64,000 nucleotides of DNA from Archangium gephyra. Lineage in GTDB: Bacteria > Myxococcota > Myxococcia > Myxococcales > Myxococcaceae. The notes under the pieces were generated by a model, which searched no databases, was not told where the DNA came from, and saw only the letters and a program-made list of their open reading frames with translations. The position numbers and the translations under genes were made by a program. Each line of letters opens with the position of its first letter. Position 1 is the stretch's first letter. Shown here piece after piece: positions 26,780 to 35,042 of the stretch. The DNA is taken from positions 31,074-95,073 of the forward strand of contig QFQP01000029.1 in NCBI GenBank assembly GCA_003243425.1. Direction: 5' to 3'.

Positions 26780-27726
26780 TCCAGAGCCTCCAGCCACGCG
26801 TCGACGCGCAGCCACTGCGTGTCGAGCCACCCGAGCCGTTCCCCGGCCTTCGCCGGCACCGATGACGCGGGCTCCCGCCAGAACTTGATGGTGATGGTCT
26901 TGCCGACGAGACCGCCTCGCCAGATCTCGTGGAGCCGCGTGAAGCCCTCGAGGCCGTGGTGACCGACGAACAACACGTCGCAGCGCGGGTCGGCGTCGAG
27001 CAACGTCAGCGCGCCGCCCGGCCGGATCGGGAGCAGATGCTTCAGCTTCTCGGCGCGTGCCTTCTCGGGGCCCTCGAGGAGCTTCTCGCGCTTGCGTCGG
27101 CTGAAGCGCGTGCCTTCCGGGAACAGCAGCACGCCTTCTCTCGCGCCCAGGCCCGTCTTGAGCGCGCGAATGGCGCTCAGCTCCCGCTCGGTGTCGCCTC
27201 CGCCGCGGTCGACGAAGTGATTGGGAATCCAGTGGCCGGCGATGTCGAGGCACGGCTCGGCGAGCAGCTCCTTCTTGAGCACGTAGCGAAGCTCGATGCG
27301 GTGCGCGTTGGCGATGAACCCGCCGGGCACCAGCACGTCGACCAGACTCGCGTGGCGCACCAGCGCGATGAAGGGGCCCGTCGACGCAAGGTCTGCACCT
27401 TCGACCACGAAGCGCAGCGAGAAGAACCTGGTGACCGACCACAGGTGGGCCGCGGTGTACGTGCGCTGAACGGCGAACGTGCGCCGGTGCCTCGCGGGCG
27501 TGCCGCTGCGCGTGCCGATGAAGGTGAAGAACAGCACGGCGAGGCCGATGTTCTCGACGAGCAGGAAGCTGAAGAGAAAGGCCGTCAGCCGCGTGGTCGA
27601 GAACGTCTTCGCGCCGCGCACGAGATCGACGAGCAGGGCGACCACGAAGAGCCACGGCAGCAGCGCGCTCACGAGCCACAACGCCGCCACCATTCCGGTG
27701 ACGGTGAGGAGGCGCCGGCCAATCAC
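26776..27726 (-). CDS. membrane lysophospholipid acyltransferase (PlsC-like)
   Basis: 316 aa from the GTG at 27726, overlapping the upstream stop (GTGA). Two N-terminal helices (LLTVTGMVAALWLVSALLPWLFVVALLVDL; TAFLFSFLLVENIGLAVLFF). The catalytic RHASLVDVLVP supplies the H-x4-D motif near residue 124 and LLFPEGTRFSRRK the acceptor-binding motif. PlsC-type enzymes acylate 1-acylglycerol-3-phosphate or other lysolipids. Its relatives with EGTRFS and an extended N-terminus are usually acyltransferases of unassigned acceptor. It forms an operon with the DUF1295 protein. Confidence 0.9.
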   Translation of the reverse strand: MIGRRLLTVTGMVAALWLVSALLPWLFVVALLVDLVRGAKTFSTTRLTAFLFSFLLVENIGLAVLFFTFIGTRSGTPARHRRTFAVQRTYTAAHLWSVTRFFSLRFVVEGADLASTGPFIALVRHASLVDVLVPGGFIANAHRIELRYVLKKELLAEPCLDIAGHWIPNHFVDRGGGDTERELSAIRALKTGLGAREGVLLFPEGTRFSRRKREKLLEGPEKARAEKLKHLLPIRPGGALTLLDADPRCDVLFVGHHGLEGFTRLHEIWRGGLVGKTITIKFWREPASSVPAKAGERLGWLDTQWLRVDAWLEALE

Positions 27727-28328
27727 GCGCGCACCGGGGCCATGAGCTTCACGGACGTCCACGACACCCAGGCGAGCCAGAGCGGACCTGCCACCGCGAG
27801 CAGCCGTGCGAACACGTCGTCGTGAAACTGGAGCGAGACCACGAGGGACGCGAGGCCCGCGACCACCGCCAGCGCGCGATGCACCCGCGCGTGCTCGGTC
27901 AGCCCGGCGGCGAAACAGAGCAGCCCCAGCCCGAGCAGCGCGTTGAACGCCGAATCGAGCAAGAGCGTGAGCCACAACAACGCGAGCCCTGCCGAAGCTT
28001 CGACGTGGAGTGCGGCCAGAGGCCCCATGGTGCCGGCGGCATCGAGCAGGGCGCCCGCGCCGAAGAGCACCGACCCCACGGTGGTCCACGCGTTGCGGTG
28101 TGCGTGAGCGACGCCCGCGACGAAGGCGGCGAGGAAGACCAGGCCGACGGTGAAGCTCCACGCCGAGATGGCGGTGGCGGTGGGGTGGTCGAGGGTTTCT
28201 CGCAACCACGCGGGCACATCGCCCGGGCGGTAGGTGTGCGGCACGTTCTGCAGCGCGCCGACGGCGACGAGGTTGAGCACGGCACCAACGAGGCCAGCCA
28301 GACCGGCGGGGAAATGAGGTCGCGTCAC
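27723..28328 (-). CDS. integral membrane protein, unknown
   Basis: 201 aa, GTG start. About six hydrophobic helices (LAGLVGAVLNLVAVGAL, AISAWSFTVGLVFLAAFVAGVAHAH, AALHVEASAGLALLWLTLLL). No catalytic motif seen. It is the first gene of the four-gene minus-strand run 28328-25408, and its start lies about 110 bp from the tRNA on the other strand. Confidence 0.7.
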   Translation of the reverse strand: MTRPHFPAGLAGLVGAVLNLVAVGALQNVPHTYRPGDVPAWLRETLDHPTATAISAWSFTVGLVFLAAFVAGVAHAHRNAWTTVGSVLFGAGALLDAAGTMGPLAALHVEASAGLALLWLTLLLDSAFNALLGLGLLCFAAGLTEHARVHRALAVVAGLASLVVSLQFHDDVFARLLAVAGPLWLAWVSWTSVKLMAPVRA

Positions 28329-28392
28329 CGGCAGAACGTACGGGCGAACGGCCGGCGTGTTTCGAGAGAAGTTGTCAGCTCACACAAGGTGC

Positions 28393-28421
28393 TTGACGTC
28401 GTGAGGTGCGCCACGTACTAG
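28393..28421 (+). promoter_or_regulatory. predicted housekeeping promoter of the tRNA-fMet gene
   Basis: -35 TTGACG (28393-28398), 17-bp spacer, -10 TACTAG (28416-28421). A start about 7 nt downstream would lie roughly 10 nt before the mature tRNA 5' end. Confidence 0.6.
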
Positions 28422-28437
28422 GCGCGCACATCGTTAT

Positions 28438-28515
<78 letters not shown>

Positions 28516-28519
28516 CTTG

Positions 28520-28549
28520 AAGGCGACTCGGTGAAAACTGAGTCGCCTT
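28520..28549 (+). terminator. strong hairpin after the tRNA
   Basis: 10-bp perfect arms AAGGCGACTC / GAGTCGCCTT around a 10-nt loop, 5 nt after the CCA end. Only a weak T tract (GTAGTTTTCG) follows, so termination may be partly factor-dependent. Confidence 0.6.
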
Positions 28550-28617
28550 CGTAGTTTTCGGCGTTTGAACCCGTCGTCGACCGCGCCGCTCACCGTTCGA
28601 CCGAGTGGGCTGAGCTT

Positions 28618-29769
28618 ATGTGGTGGGGCGCCGTTACTCGGCAGCCGATGCTGCCCGCTCGTTTTCGCGCTCCGACGTCTGCGTCGCCACGCTTCACACG
28701 GCTGGGTCACTTTCTGACGCGAGAAGACCCGCTGGCCGATGCGGTCATCGACGAGCTCGTTCCGCTCGAGCGGGCTGCGCAGGAAGCGCTGATCGCGCGC
28801 ATGCTCTCTGCTCGGCCGGGAGCGCTGCCTCGCTCCTTGCAGACCATGCACGACTGGCTGCGCGCGGAGCCCTTCTGGTTCGACGCGCCGCGGGCCCAGG
28901 CTGGTGGCGAAGTGCTCCTGCGCAACGGTCTGTTGGCTGGCTTCGTGCTTGGCTTCAAATCGCTGGTGGTCGGCTACTGCTCTCCCGGTGGCAACAAGCC
29001 GCTGGCGTTTTCCGGGCGGCTCACCAGCGACGTGAACCGGCGGCTCGCCGAGACCGCGCGCTTCGTGGAGGCCGTCAGTCTCCCGGGCGGCACGCAGTTC
29101 TCGTCGCCCGGGTTCATCGCGACGGTGCGCGTGCGCCTCATTCACGCGCGCATTCGTCACGCGCTCCGAGGCTCACCCCGGTGGAAGGCCGCGGAGTGGG
29201 GTGCACCCATCAACCAGTACGACATGGCGGCGACGGTGCTGCTGTTCTCGTCGGTCTTGATCGCCGGGCTCCGCGATCTCGGCGTCAACGTCAGCGCCGA
29301 AGATGAAGCGGCCAACCTGCATCTGTGGCGGGCGATCGGTCGGCTCATGGGCGTCGACGAAGAGTTGTTGGCGACCTCGCCGGCCGAAGCCGACGCGCTG
29401 TGGTCGGCCATCGAAGCCACCGACGGTGACCCCGATGCCGACTCCCGCCGGCTCACGCACGCCCTGATTCTGGAAGGCGCTGACCGCGGCACGGCGCCGC
29501 CGGCGGCGATCGACTTTGGCTACGCGCTGTGTCGCCATTTGATCGGCGCGCGACGGGCAGACCTGCTCGAACTGCCTCACAGCGCCTGGGACCTGGCTCC
29601 CGGCGTGATGAAGCGCCTCATTCGCGGCGTCGATTCGATGACGCGCTATGTGCCTGGCGCCCGCGATGGCGCCCTGCGCCTGGGCGCCGGGTACTGGCGC
29701 CGCACCGTCGAGCTGACGTTTGGGAAGCGCGAAGTGCCCTTCGAACTCCCCAACGCGCCGACGCCTTGA
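28618..29769 (+). CDS. MpaB/latex-clearing-type oxygenase (DUF2236)
   Basis: 383 aa, ATG start at 28618. Signatures of the DUF2236 haem-oxygenase family: RLAETARFVEAVSLPGG, VRVRLIHARIRHAL (Arg and His for b-type haem), WGAPINQYDMAATVLLFSS and LHLWRAIGRLMGVDEELL. The family includes the MpaB mycophenolic-acid oxygenase and rubber oxygenase Lcp, which cleave isoprenoid carbon-carbon double bonds. No signal peptide is seen, so it is probably cytoplasmic. The substrate may be isoprenoid, which fits the region, but that is inference. It ends 5 bp before convergent ribA. Confidence 0.85.
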   Translation: MWWGAVTRQPMLPARFRAPTSASPRFTRLGHFLTREDPLADAVIDELVPLERAAQEALIARMLSARPGALPRSLQTMHDWLRAEPFWFDAPRAQAGGEVLLRNGLLAGFVLGFKSLVVGYCSPGGNKPLAFSGRLTSDVNRRLAETARFVEAVSLPGGTQFSSPGFIATVRVRLIHARIRHALRGSPRWKAAEWGAPINQYDMAATVLLFSSVLIAGLRDLGVNVSAEDEAANLHLWRAIGRLMGVDEELLATSPAEADALWSAIEATDGDPDADSRRLTHALILEGADRGTAPPAAIDFGYALCRHLIGARRADLLELPHSAWDLAPGVMKRLIRGVDSMTRYVPGARDGALRLGAGYWRRTVELTFGKREVPFELPNAPTP

Positions 29770-29774
29770 GCGCC

Positions 29775-30506
29775 TCAGGTCGCCGGCGGCGTGTCTGAAT
29801 CATCGACCAGCGCGGCGTCGCTCTGTTCAGACAGCTTCGATCTGTCGAGGTCGAGGTGCCCGCTCTTCTTTCCTTTGGTTTCCAGGTAGAAGCGATTGAA
29901 CTCATTCGGCGGAATCAGGTGAGGAATGCGACTGGTCACCTTGATGCCGTGCCCGTTCAGCTGGCGCATTTTTTCCGGGTTGTTTGTAATGAGTTGTACA
30001 GACTTGATGTCAAGGCTGTGAAGCATGTGTGCAGCAATTGAGTAGTCTCGTTCGTCGTCGCGGAACCCGAGCGCGAGGTTCGCTTCGACCGTGTCGAGGC
30101 CCTGCTCCTGCAGCGCGTAGGCCCTGATCTTGTTCAGCAGTCCGATGCCGCGACCCTCCTGCCGCATGTAGAGCAGCACACCGCGGCCGGCCTTTTGAAT
30201 CGCCGCCAGCCCGGCCGTGAGCTGCTCACGGCAGTCGCACCGCAGCGAGCCCATGACGTCCCCCGTCAGGCATTCGGAGTGCAGCCGCACCGGGACGTCT
30301 TCGGCTCCGCAGACGTCGCCGACCACCATGGCCACGTGCTCCTTCTCGTCACGGTTGTTCCAGAAGCCGACGAGCCGAAACCGGCCGAAGCGGGTCGGGA
30401 GGTCGGCGACGGCCGCGACCCGCACACAGGCGCCGGTTCGCCCATAGCCGGGGCAATCATGATCTCGGTCTCTTTCGACGAGCGCACTCAATGCATCGGG
30501 AGTCAT
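29775..30506 (-). CDS. ribA: GTP cyclohydrolase II
   Basis: 243 aa from the ATG at 30506 (overlapping the upstream TGA as ATGA). Zinc ligands in HSECLTGDVMGSLRCDC; catalytic block VLLYMRQEGRGIGLLNKI; C-terminal EKMRQLNGHGIKVTSR. It opens GTP to the pyrimidine precursor, releasing formate and pyrophosphate, the first step of riboflavin synthesis. It lacks the RibB half found in many bifunctional versions. Extra acidic tail after residue 215. It is the last gene of a three-gene run with a FAD enzyme, whose cofactor derives from this pathway. Confidence 0.95.
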   Translation of the reverse strand: MTPDALSALVERDRDHDCPGYGRTGACVRVAAVADLPTRFGRFRLVGFWNNRDEKEHVAMVVGDVCGAEDVPVRLHSECLTGDVMGSLRCDCREQLTAGLAAIQKAGRGVLLYMRQEGRGIGLLNKIRAYALQEQGLDTVEANLALGFRDDERDYSIAAHMLHSLDIKSVQLITNNPEKMRQLNGHGIKVTSRIPHLIPPNEFNRFYLETKGKKSGHLDLDRSKLSEQSDAALVDDSDTPPAT

Positions 30507-31549
30507 GTGTTGTCTTTCGTGGTTGCGAGAATTCGCGCCGCCAGCGCGCGACCAGACAGGAATGCGGCCTCGACGCCCGCGCCGGGAGCGAAGCGGTCGC
30601 CGCACACGCCGACGAGGCCTCCTTCGGGCAGCGGGAGCAGCATCGGGCCGGCGAGCTCCGAGTCGCGGCCGTTGCGCGCCCAGGTCCACCGGTGCGCGGA
30701 GGTCGCGACGGGGGCCGCGGCCCACGGCCCTACGACGCGCGCCGCTTCGGCCAACAGCGCCGTGGGCCACTCGGGATCTTCGAGATGTTCGCGAGACCAC
30801 GAAGGCCGCGCCTGGAACACGAACGCGCGTCGTTGCCCGGTGTCGCGCTTCGAGGTCTCGTTTGCGATCAGCTGCAGCACGCGTGACTCCTGCGGAAAGC
30901 AGAGCTGCCAGGGAACGGAGGGAGCCTCGGCAGGGTAGAGCGCCATGAGCGCGAGCGTGGCCTGGCTGTGCGCGAGCCCGAGCAGCGCGGTCGCCGCGCG
31001 CACTTCCGGGAAGGGCGTCGCCATGGTCTGCAGGAGACCTCGGGTCTGCTCTGCGGCGAGGGCCAGCACCACGACGGAGGATTGGTGCTCGTCGCCGCCC
31101 GCTGTCTCGAGCAGCACCCGCGAGCCGGCCGACTCGATTCTCGTGACGCGCTGCTCGAGACGCACGTCGACGCCTTCGGCGAGGTGCCGGGGGAAGGCGA
31201 CGACGCCCTCGGCGAAGCCCATGCGTTGCTCGCCAGGCGTGAACGCCGTCGGCTGACACGGTTGCCCCTGCCCGGAGACCATGGTCGGCCATCCACGGAG
31301 CGCGGCGCCGGGCACGGAGGACAGCGCAGCCAGAAACGCCGGAGCGCGGCCGTGGAGGAAGGTGGCGCCGAAGTCGAAGGGCACGCCGTCGAGGCGCCGC
31401 GTCGCGCACCGGCCACCCACGCCCCGGCCACGTTCGAGAACGACGACCTTGCGGCCCGCGTCCAGGAGTGCCCGCGCGCAGGCCAGACCAGACACCCCGG
31501 CGCCGACGATGATCACGGAATCGAGTGGGTCTTGTCTGGGGGATGCCAC
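30503..31549 (-). CDS. FAD-dependent amine-oxidase/renalase-like oxidoreductase
   Basis: 348 aa from the GTG at 31549, which has a perfect AAGGAG six bases upstream. An ATG at 31591 overlapping the nei stop (ATGA) is an alternative and adds 14 residues. Rossmann motif VIIVGAGVSGLACARALLDAG, then ERGRGVGGRCATRR (second FAD motif) and DFGATFLHGRAP. The C-terminal GGLVGVCGDRFAPGAGVEAAFLSGRALA closes the FAD site. Related bacterial proteins are annotated renalase-like NAD(P)/FAD oxidoreductases; the substrate is unknown. Confidence 0.85.
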   Translation of the reverse strand: MASPRQDPLDSVIIVGAGVSGLACARALLDAGRKVVVLERGRGVGGRCATRRLDGVPFDFGATFLHGRAPAFLAALSSVPGAALRGWPTMVSGQGQPCQPTAFTPGEQRMGFAEGVVAFPRHLAEGVDVRLEQRVTRIESAGSRVLLETAGGDEHQSSVVVLALAAEQTRGLLQTMATPFPEVRAATALLGLAHSQATLALMALYPAEAPSVPWQLCFPQESRVLQLIANETSKRDTGQRRAFVFQARPSWSREHLEDPEWPTALLAEAARVVGPWAAAPVATSAHRWTWARNGRDSELAGPMLLPLPEGGLVGVCGDRFAPGAGVEAAFLSGRALAARILATTKDNT

Positions 31550-31587
31550 GAGCGACTCCTTCGAGGGGTGAGGAGAAATAGACCTAT

Positions 31588-32370
31588 TCATCGCCGCTGG
31601 CAGTTCTCACACGCGTAAATGACGCGGTTGCCGAGTTCCCAGCAGGTGATGGCTTCCTGGCAACGTTCGCAGAGCTGTTGCTTGTACACCCACGTGCGGC
31701 GGGCGCGTCTCGAAGGAGTGTCGGCTCGCGACGACTTGACGGTGATGATCTTCCGGTCGCGCACGCCGGCGCGCAGCATGCCGACCAGCACCTTCCAGAG
31801 CCGGGTGAACTGCGGGGCGTCCAGTTCACGCCCCGGGGTCTCAGGGTGAATGCCCGCCACGAACAGGCCCTCGGCGCGGAACACGTTCCCCACGCCGCTC
31901 ACCACCGACTGATCGAGGAGCAGCGCGCCGATGGCTCTGCGTGACGCCTTGATGCGTTGCCAGGCGTCGTTCTTGCTGGCGTCGGCGCGCAGAAGGTCGG
32001 GGCCGATGCGCGCCAGCAACGACTGGCGTTGCGCAGCGTCGAGCAGTTCGCAGGCCGTTGGCCCGTGGAGGTCGACGTACGCGGTCTCGTTTTCCATTCG
32101 CATGCGAACTGCACCACGCGGTGGCGCCGCCGGCTGCGCATGACGACGAAAGCGCCCGAACAGCCCGAGGTGAACGTGGAGCACGACCGAAGATTCGAAC
32201 TCGTAGAGGAGGTGTTTGCCCCACGCCTCGACGCCGAGGAGCACTTCGCCGTCGAGCTGCGCGGCCCCCGCAGCGAATCGACCCTGAGGCGAAGAGACGC
32301 GCACCACATCACCGGCGAAGAGCCGCCGATGATCCAGCGCCAGCCGGTGCAGCGTGTGCCCCTCAGGCAT
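31588..32370 (-). CDS. nei: Fpg/Nei-family DNA glycosylase (endonuclease VIII-like)
   Basis: 260 aa. Catalytic N-terminus MPEGHTLHRLA (Pro2 and Glu3), Lys in WGKHLLYEF, an H2TH region (DQSVVSGVGNVFRAEGLF) and C-terminal zinc finger with CERC and CENCQRR. MPEGHT marks the Nei2-like subgroup of bifunctional glycosylase/AP lyases that remove oxidised pyrimidines. The C-terminal finger has the typical CxxC pair spacing. It heads the nei-FAD-ribA run on the minus strand. Confidence 0.92.
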   Translation of the reverse strand: MPEGHTLHRLALDHRRLFAGDVVRVSSPQGRFAAGAAQLDGEVLLGVEAWGKHLLYEFESSVVLHVHLGLFGRFRRHAQPAAPPRGAVRMRMENETAYVDLHGPTACELLDAAQRQSLLARIGPDLLRADASKNDAWQRIKASRRAIGALLLDQSVVSGVGNVFRAEGLFVAGIHPETPGRELDAPQFTRLWKVLVGMLRAGVRDRKIITVKSSRADTPSRRARRTWVYKQQLCERCQEAITCWELGNRVIYACENCQRR

Positions 32371-32771
32371 GGCTGGCTGCCCTGGCGGTCGCGGCCGTCG
32401 ACGCGCGAACGGCTCGGGGCGGTCGTCCCCGACGCGCGGGGGACTCGGCGCTTTGACGCAGGCGATGGTGACGAGCCGACGGGTGTGCAGTCATGGGCGA
32501 TCTGCCGAGGTACGCCCCGCGATGACGCGTGTTTCACTCAGCGAACCGCGTGTGACCGACGTAACGGGTCGCCACCGGAACGGGCCGGGAGCGCTCGTTA
32601 CCGCGTGGGCTGGGGCGACGTCGTTTCGATTCGAACGTGCCGGTCGAACGCGGAAGCGCCATGGGTGCAATGCGCGCGACGGCGAGAGGCGGGCGACGCG
32701 GACGGACCCGGTTTGGTGAAGCGCGGTTGGTGAACCCCGACGGGTCGCGTGGCAGTGTCCCGTCGCCCCGA
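32371..32771. other. 401-bp intergenic region between nei and the AttH-prenyl-synthase gene
   Basis: No convincing gene. The fusion frame is open back to 32637, so a longer N-terminus is possible but would be Arg-rich and unlike the family. Two copies of TTGGTGAA lie at 32713-32720 and 32727-32734 with a 14-bp period, a possible regulator site 38 bp upstream of the chosen ATG. Divergent promoters for both genes must lie here. Confidence 0.4.
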
Positions 32772-35039
32772 ATGCAGCCCATCCGTCCCGAAACCGCCGC
32801 GCCTGCCGACTGGCCCACACCCGGCCCCATCGACCTCGAGAAGCACGACCTGCCGCACGCGTCGTCGACCACCGAGTGGTGGTACGTGAACTCGCACCTC
32901 GCCGCGCCCGACGGCCGGCAGTTCGCGTTGTTCGCCGCGTTCTTCCGCATCGTCAACGGTCGCAAACCTGACGGCTCGTTCGAGTACGCGCATTCGCTCA
33001 CGTGGGCGATCAGCGACTTGAAGAACGGTGACTACCTCCCGCGCAGCTACGTCGACGCGAACGCGCCCCGCATCGGGCTCGAGCGCATCAAGCAGGGGCA
33101 GGGCTCGAAGGACGAACGGCTCAACCGCGCGATCAGCGAAGTGCTGCGTGAAGGCCGCGTGCCGCTGCCAGACCGCATGTTCACGGCTCCGGTGCAGGTC
33201 GACCTGAATCGCCTCGCCCTCGACTATGGCGGCGCGCGCTTCGAGAAGACGAGCGCCGGCGAATACACGCTGCACCTCGACGCCAGCGAAGGCCCCCAGA
33301 AGCCCTTCGGCGCGCAGCTCACGTTCAGGCTCAAGAAGGCACCGCAGCGTCACGGTGACAACGGCGTGGTGCGCGGCGTGCACGGCGAAGACATGTTCTA
33401 CGTGTTCGTTCCGCGCTGTGACGTGAAGGGCTCCGTCACCGTCGACGGCGCGACGCACGAGGTGCGCGGCGAGGGGTGGTACGACCACGAGTTCGGCTGC
33501 CCTCCGAAGCAGAAGCAGGAGGCCGCGCGCGACAAGAAGTCGGACCTCGGCGTCATCGCGTGGAACTGGGTGTCGGCGCAGCTCGACGACGGCAGCGACG
33601 TCAGCGTCTACGACCTCGTCCACTCCGAAACCAAAGAGAGCAAGGGGCGCTGGGCCGTGGTGGTCGAAGCCGACGGCACCAGCCGTTCGTTCCGCGACTT
33701 CACGCTGACGGCGATGGGCACCTGGCGCAGCGTGCGCACCTTCGAGAAGTACCCCACGTCGTTCTCTCTCGAGATCCCCGGGGCGGCGCTGTCGCTCACC
33801 ATCGACGCGGCGATCGGCGATCAGGAGCTGGTCACCGTCATCAGCAAGCCGGCGTTCTGGGAGGGCCGCACCAACGTGACCGGCACACGCGACGGCAAGC
33901 CCGTGAAGGGCCCCGGTTACGTCGAGCGCAGTGGCTTCTTCGTGGCCGAGACGCTCGACGAGTTCTTCAAGAGCGTCGGCGAGGCGGTGCGTGAATCGGT
34001 GGCCGCCGTGTACCCGCTCGAGCTGCAGCTGCCGCACGCGCAGAAGCTGGTCGCGGCGCCCGGGCGTGAAGACGTGCTCGACGGTGTCGACCTGCCGCAG
34101 CTGGCGCGTACGTTGATCGCCCCGGTGCGGGAGATCACCGATCGCGGCGGCAAGGCGTGGCGCTCGTACGCGGCGCTGGCGTGCTGTGACGTGGTGCTCG
34201 GCGACTCACGCAAGTTCGTCGAGTGGCTCGCCTTCCCCGAGTTCATGCACGTGGGCTCGCTCATCGTCGACGACGTGCAGGACAAGTCGACGGTGCGACG
34301 TGGTGGCCCGGCGTCACACCTCAAGTACGGCGAGGCGCTGGCCATCAACGCCGGCACCGCCGCGTACTTCATGGGCGAGCAGCTGCTGCGGCGCTCGCTG
34401 GTGTCCGACGCGGTGAAGCTCGAGTTGTACGACCTGTACTTCGAGGCGCTGCGACAGGGGCACGCGGGGCAGGCGATCGATCTCGACGGCCTCGAGTCGT
34501 TCGTGGTCAAGGCGCTCAACGGCGGCGACGTGGCTTCGCTCGAGCAGCGGGTGAAGGCCATTCACCGGTTGAAGACGGCGGCACCTGCGTCGGCGCTCGC
34601 CCGCATGGGCGCGCTCGCGGGCGGTGGCAAACGCGAGCAGGTCGAAGCCGTCGGTCGCTACTTCGACGCGCTCGGCCTCGCGTTCCAGATCGTCGACGAC
34701 GTGCTCAACCTCCGCGGCTTCAAGGGCGAGCTCAAGCAGACCGCCGAAGACATCTCGCACGGCAAGGTCACCTTGCCGGTCGCACGCGCGCTGGCCCGCC
34801 TGCCGTTGAACGATCGTCACCGGCTCTGGGAGATCGTCTGCCTGAAGACGACCGACAAGCAGCTGGTGGGTGATGCAGTGGGGCTCATCGAGAAGTGTGG
34901 TGCGCTCGACGACTGCATGACCGAGTCACGCCGGCTGGTGGAGGACGCGTGGCTCGCGCTCAACCCCATCGTGCCCGACTCGCTGGCCAAGACGATGTTG
35001 CGCGCCTTCGGCTGGTACGTGCTCGAACGGCACTACTGA
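32772..35039 (+). CDS. AttH/CrtC lipocalin-like domain fused to a polyprenyl (GGPP-type) diphosphate synthase
   Basis: 755 aa from the ATG at 32772. Residues about 28-400 are an AttH/CrtC (carotenoid 1,2-hydratase-like) double-lipocalin domain: TEWWYVNSHLAAPDG (33-48), AHSLTWAISDL and GWYDHEFG (235-242), then WNWVSAQLDDGSDVSVYDL. Residues about 430-755 are an all-helical prenyl synthase: first Asp motif DDVQD (500-504) followed by RRGGPASH, and second motif DDVLN (642-646) with Asn in place of the last Asp, as in eukaryote-like GGPP synthases. Metal and diphosphate sites look intact. The synthase would condense IPP to GPP/FPP/GGPP, and the lipocalin half could hydrate or cyclise a prenyl chain. 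The order and function are inferred. Confidence 0.88.
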   Translation: MQPIRPETAAPADWPTPGPIDLEKHDLPHASSTTEWWYVNSHLAAPDGRQFALFAAFFRIVNGRKPDGSFEYAHSLTWAISDLKNGDYLPRSYVDANAPRIGLERIKQGQGSKDERLNRAISEVLREGRVPLPDRMFTAPVQVDLNRLALDYGGARFEKTSAGEYTLHLDASEGPQKPFGAQLTFRLKKAPQRHGDNGVVRGVHGEDMFYVFVPRCDVKGSVTVDGATHEVRGEGWYDHEFGCPPKQKQEAARDKKSDLGVIAWNWVSAQLDDGSDVSVYDLVHSETKESKGRWAVVVEADGTSRSFRDFTLTAMGTWRSVRTFEKYPTSFSLEIPGAALSLTIDAAIGDQELVTVISKPAFWEGRTNVTGTRDGKPVKGPGYVERSGFFVAETLDEFFKSVGEAVRESVAAVYPLELQLPHAQKLVAAPGREDVLDGVDLPQLARTLIAPVREITDRGGKAWRSYAALACCDVVLGDSRKFVEWLAFPEFMHVGSLIVDDVQDKSTVRRGGPASHLKYGEALAINAGTAAYFMGEQLLRRSLVSDAVKLELYDLYFEALRQGHAGQAIDLDGLESFVVKALNGGDVASLEQRVKAIHRLKTAAPASALARMGALAGGGKREQVEAVGRYFDALGLAFQIVDDVLNLRGFKGELKQTAEDISHGKVTLPVARALARLPLNDRHRLWEIVCLKTTDKQLVGDAVGLIEKCGALDDCMTESRRLVEDAWLALNPIVPDSLAKTMLRAFGWYVLERHY

Positions 35040-35042
35040 GCG

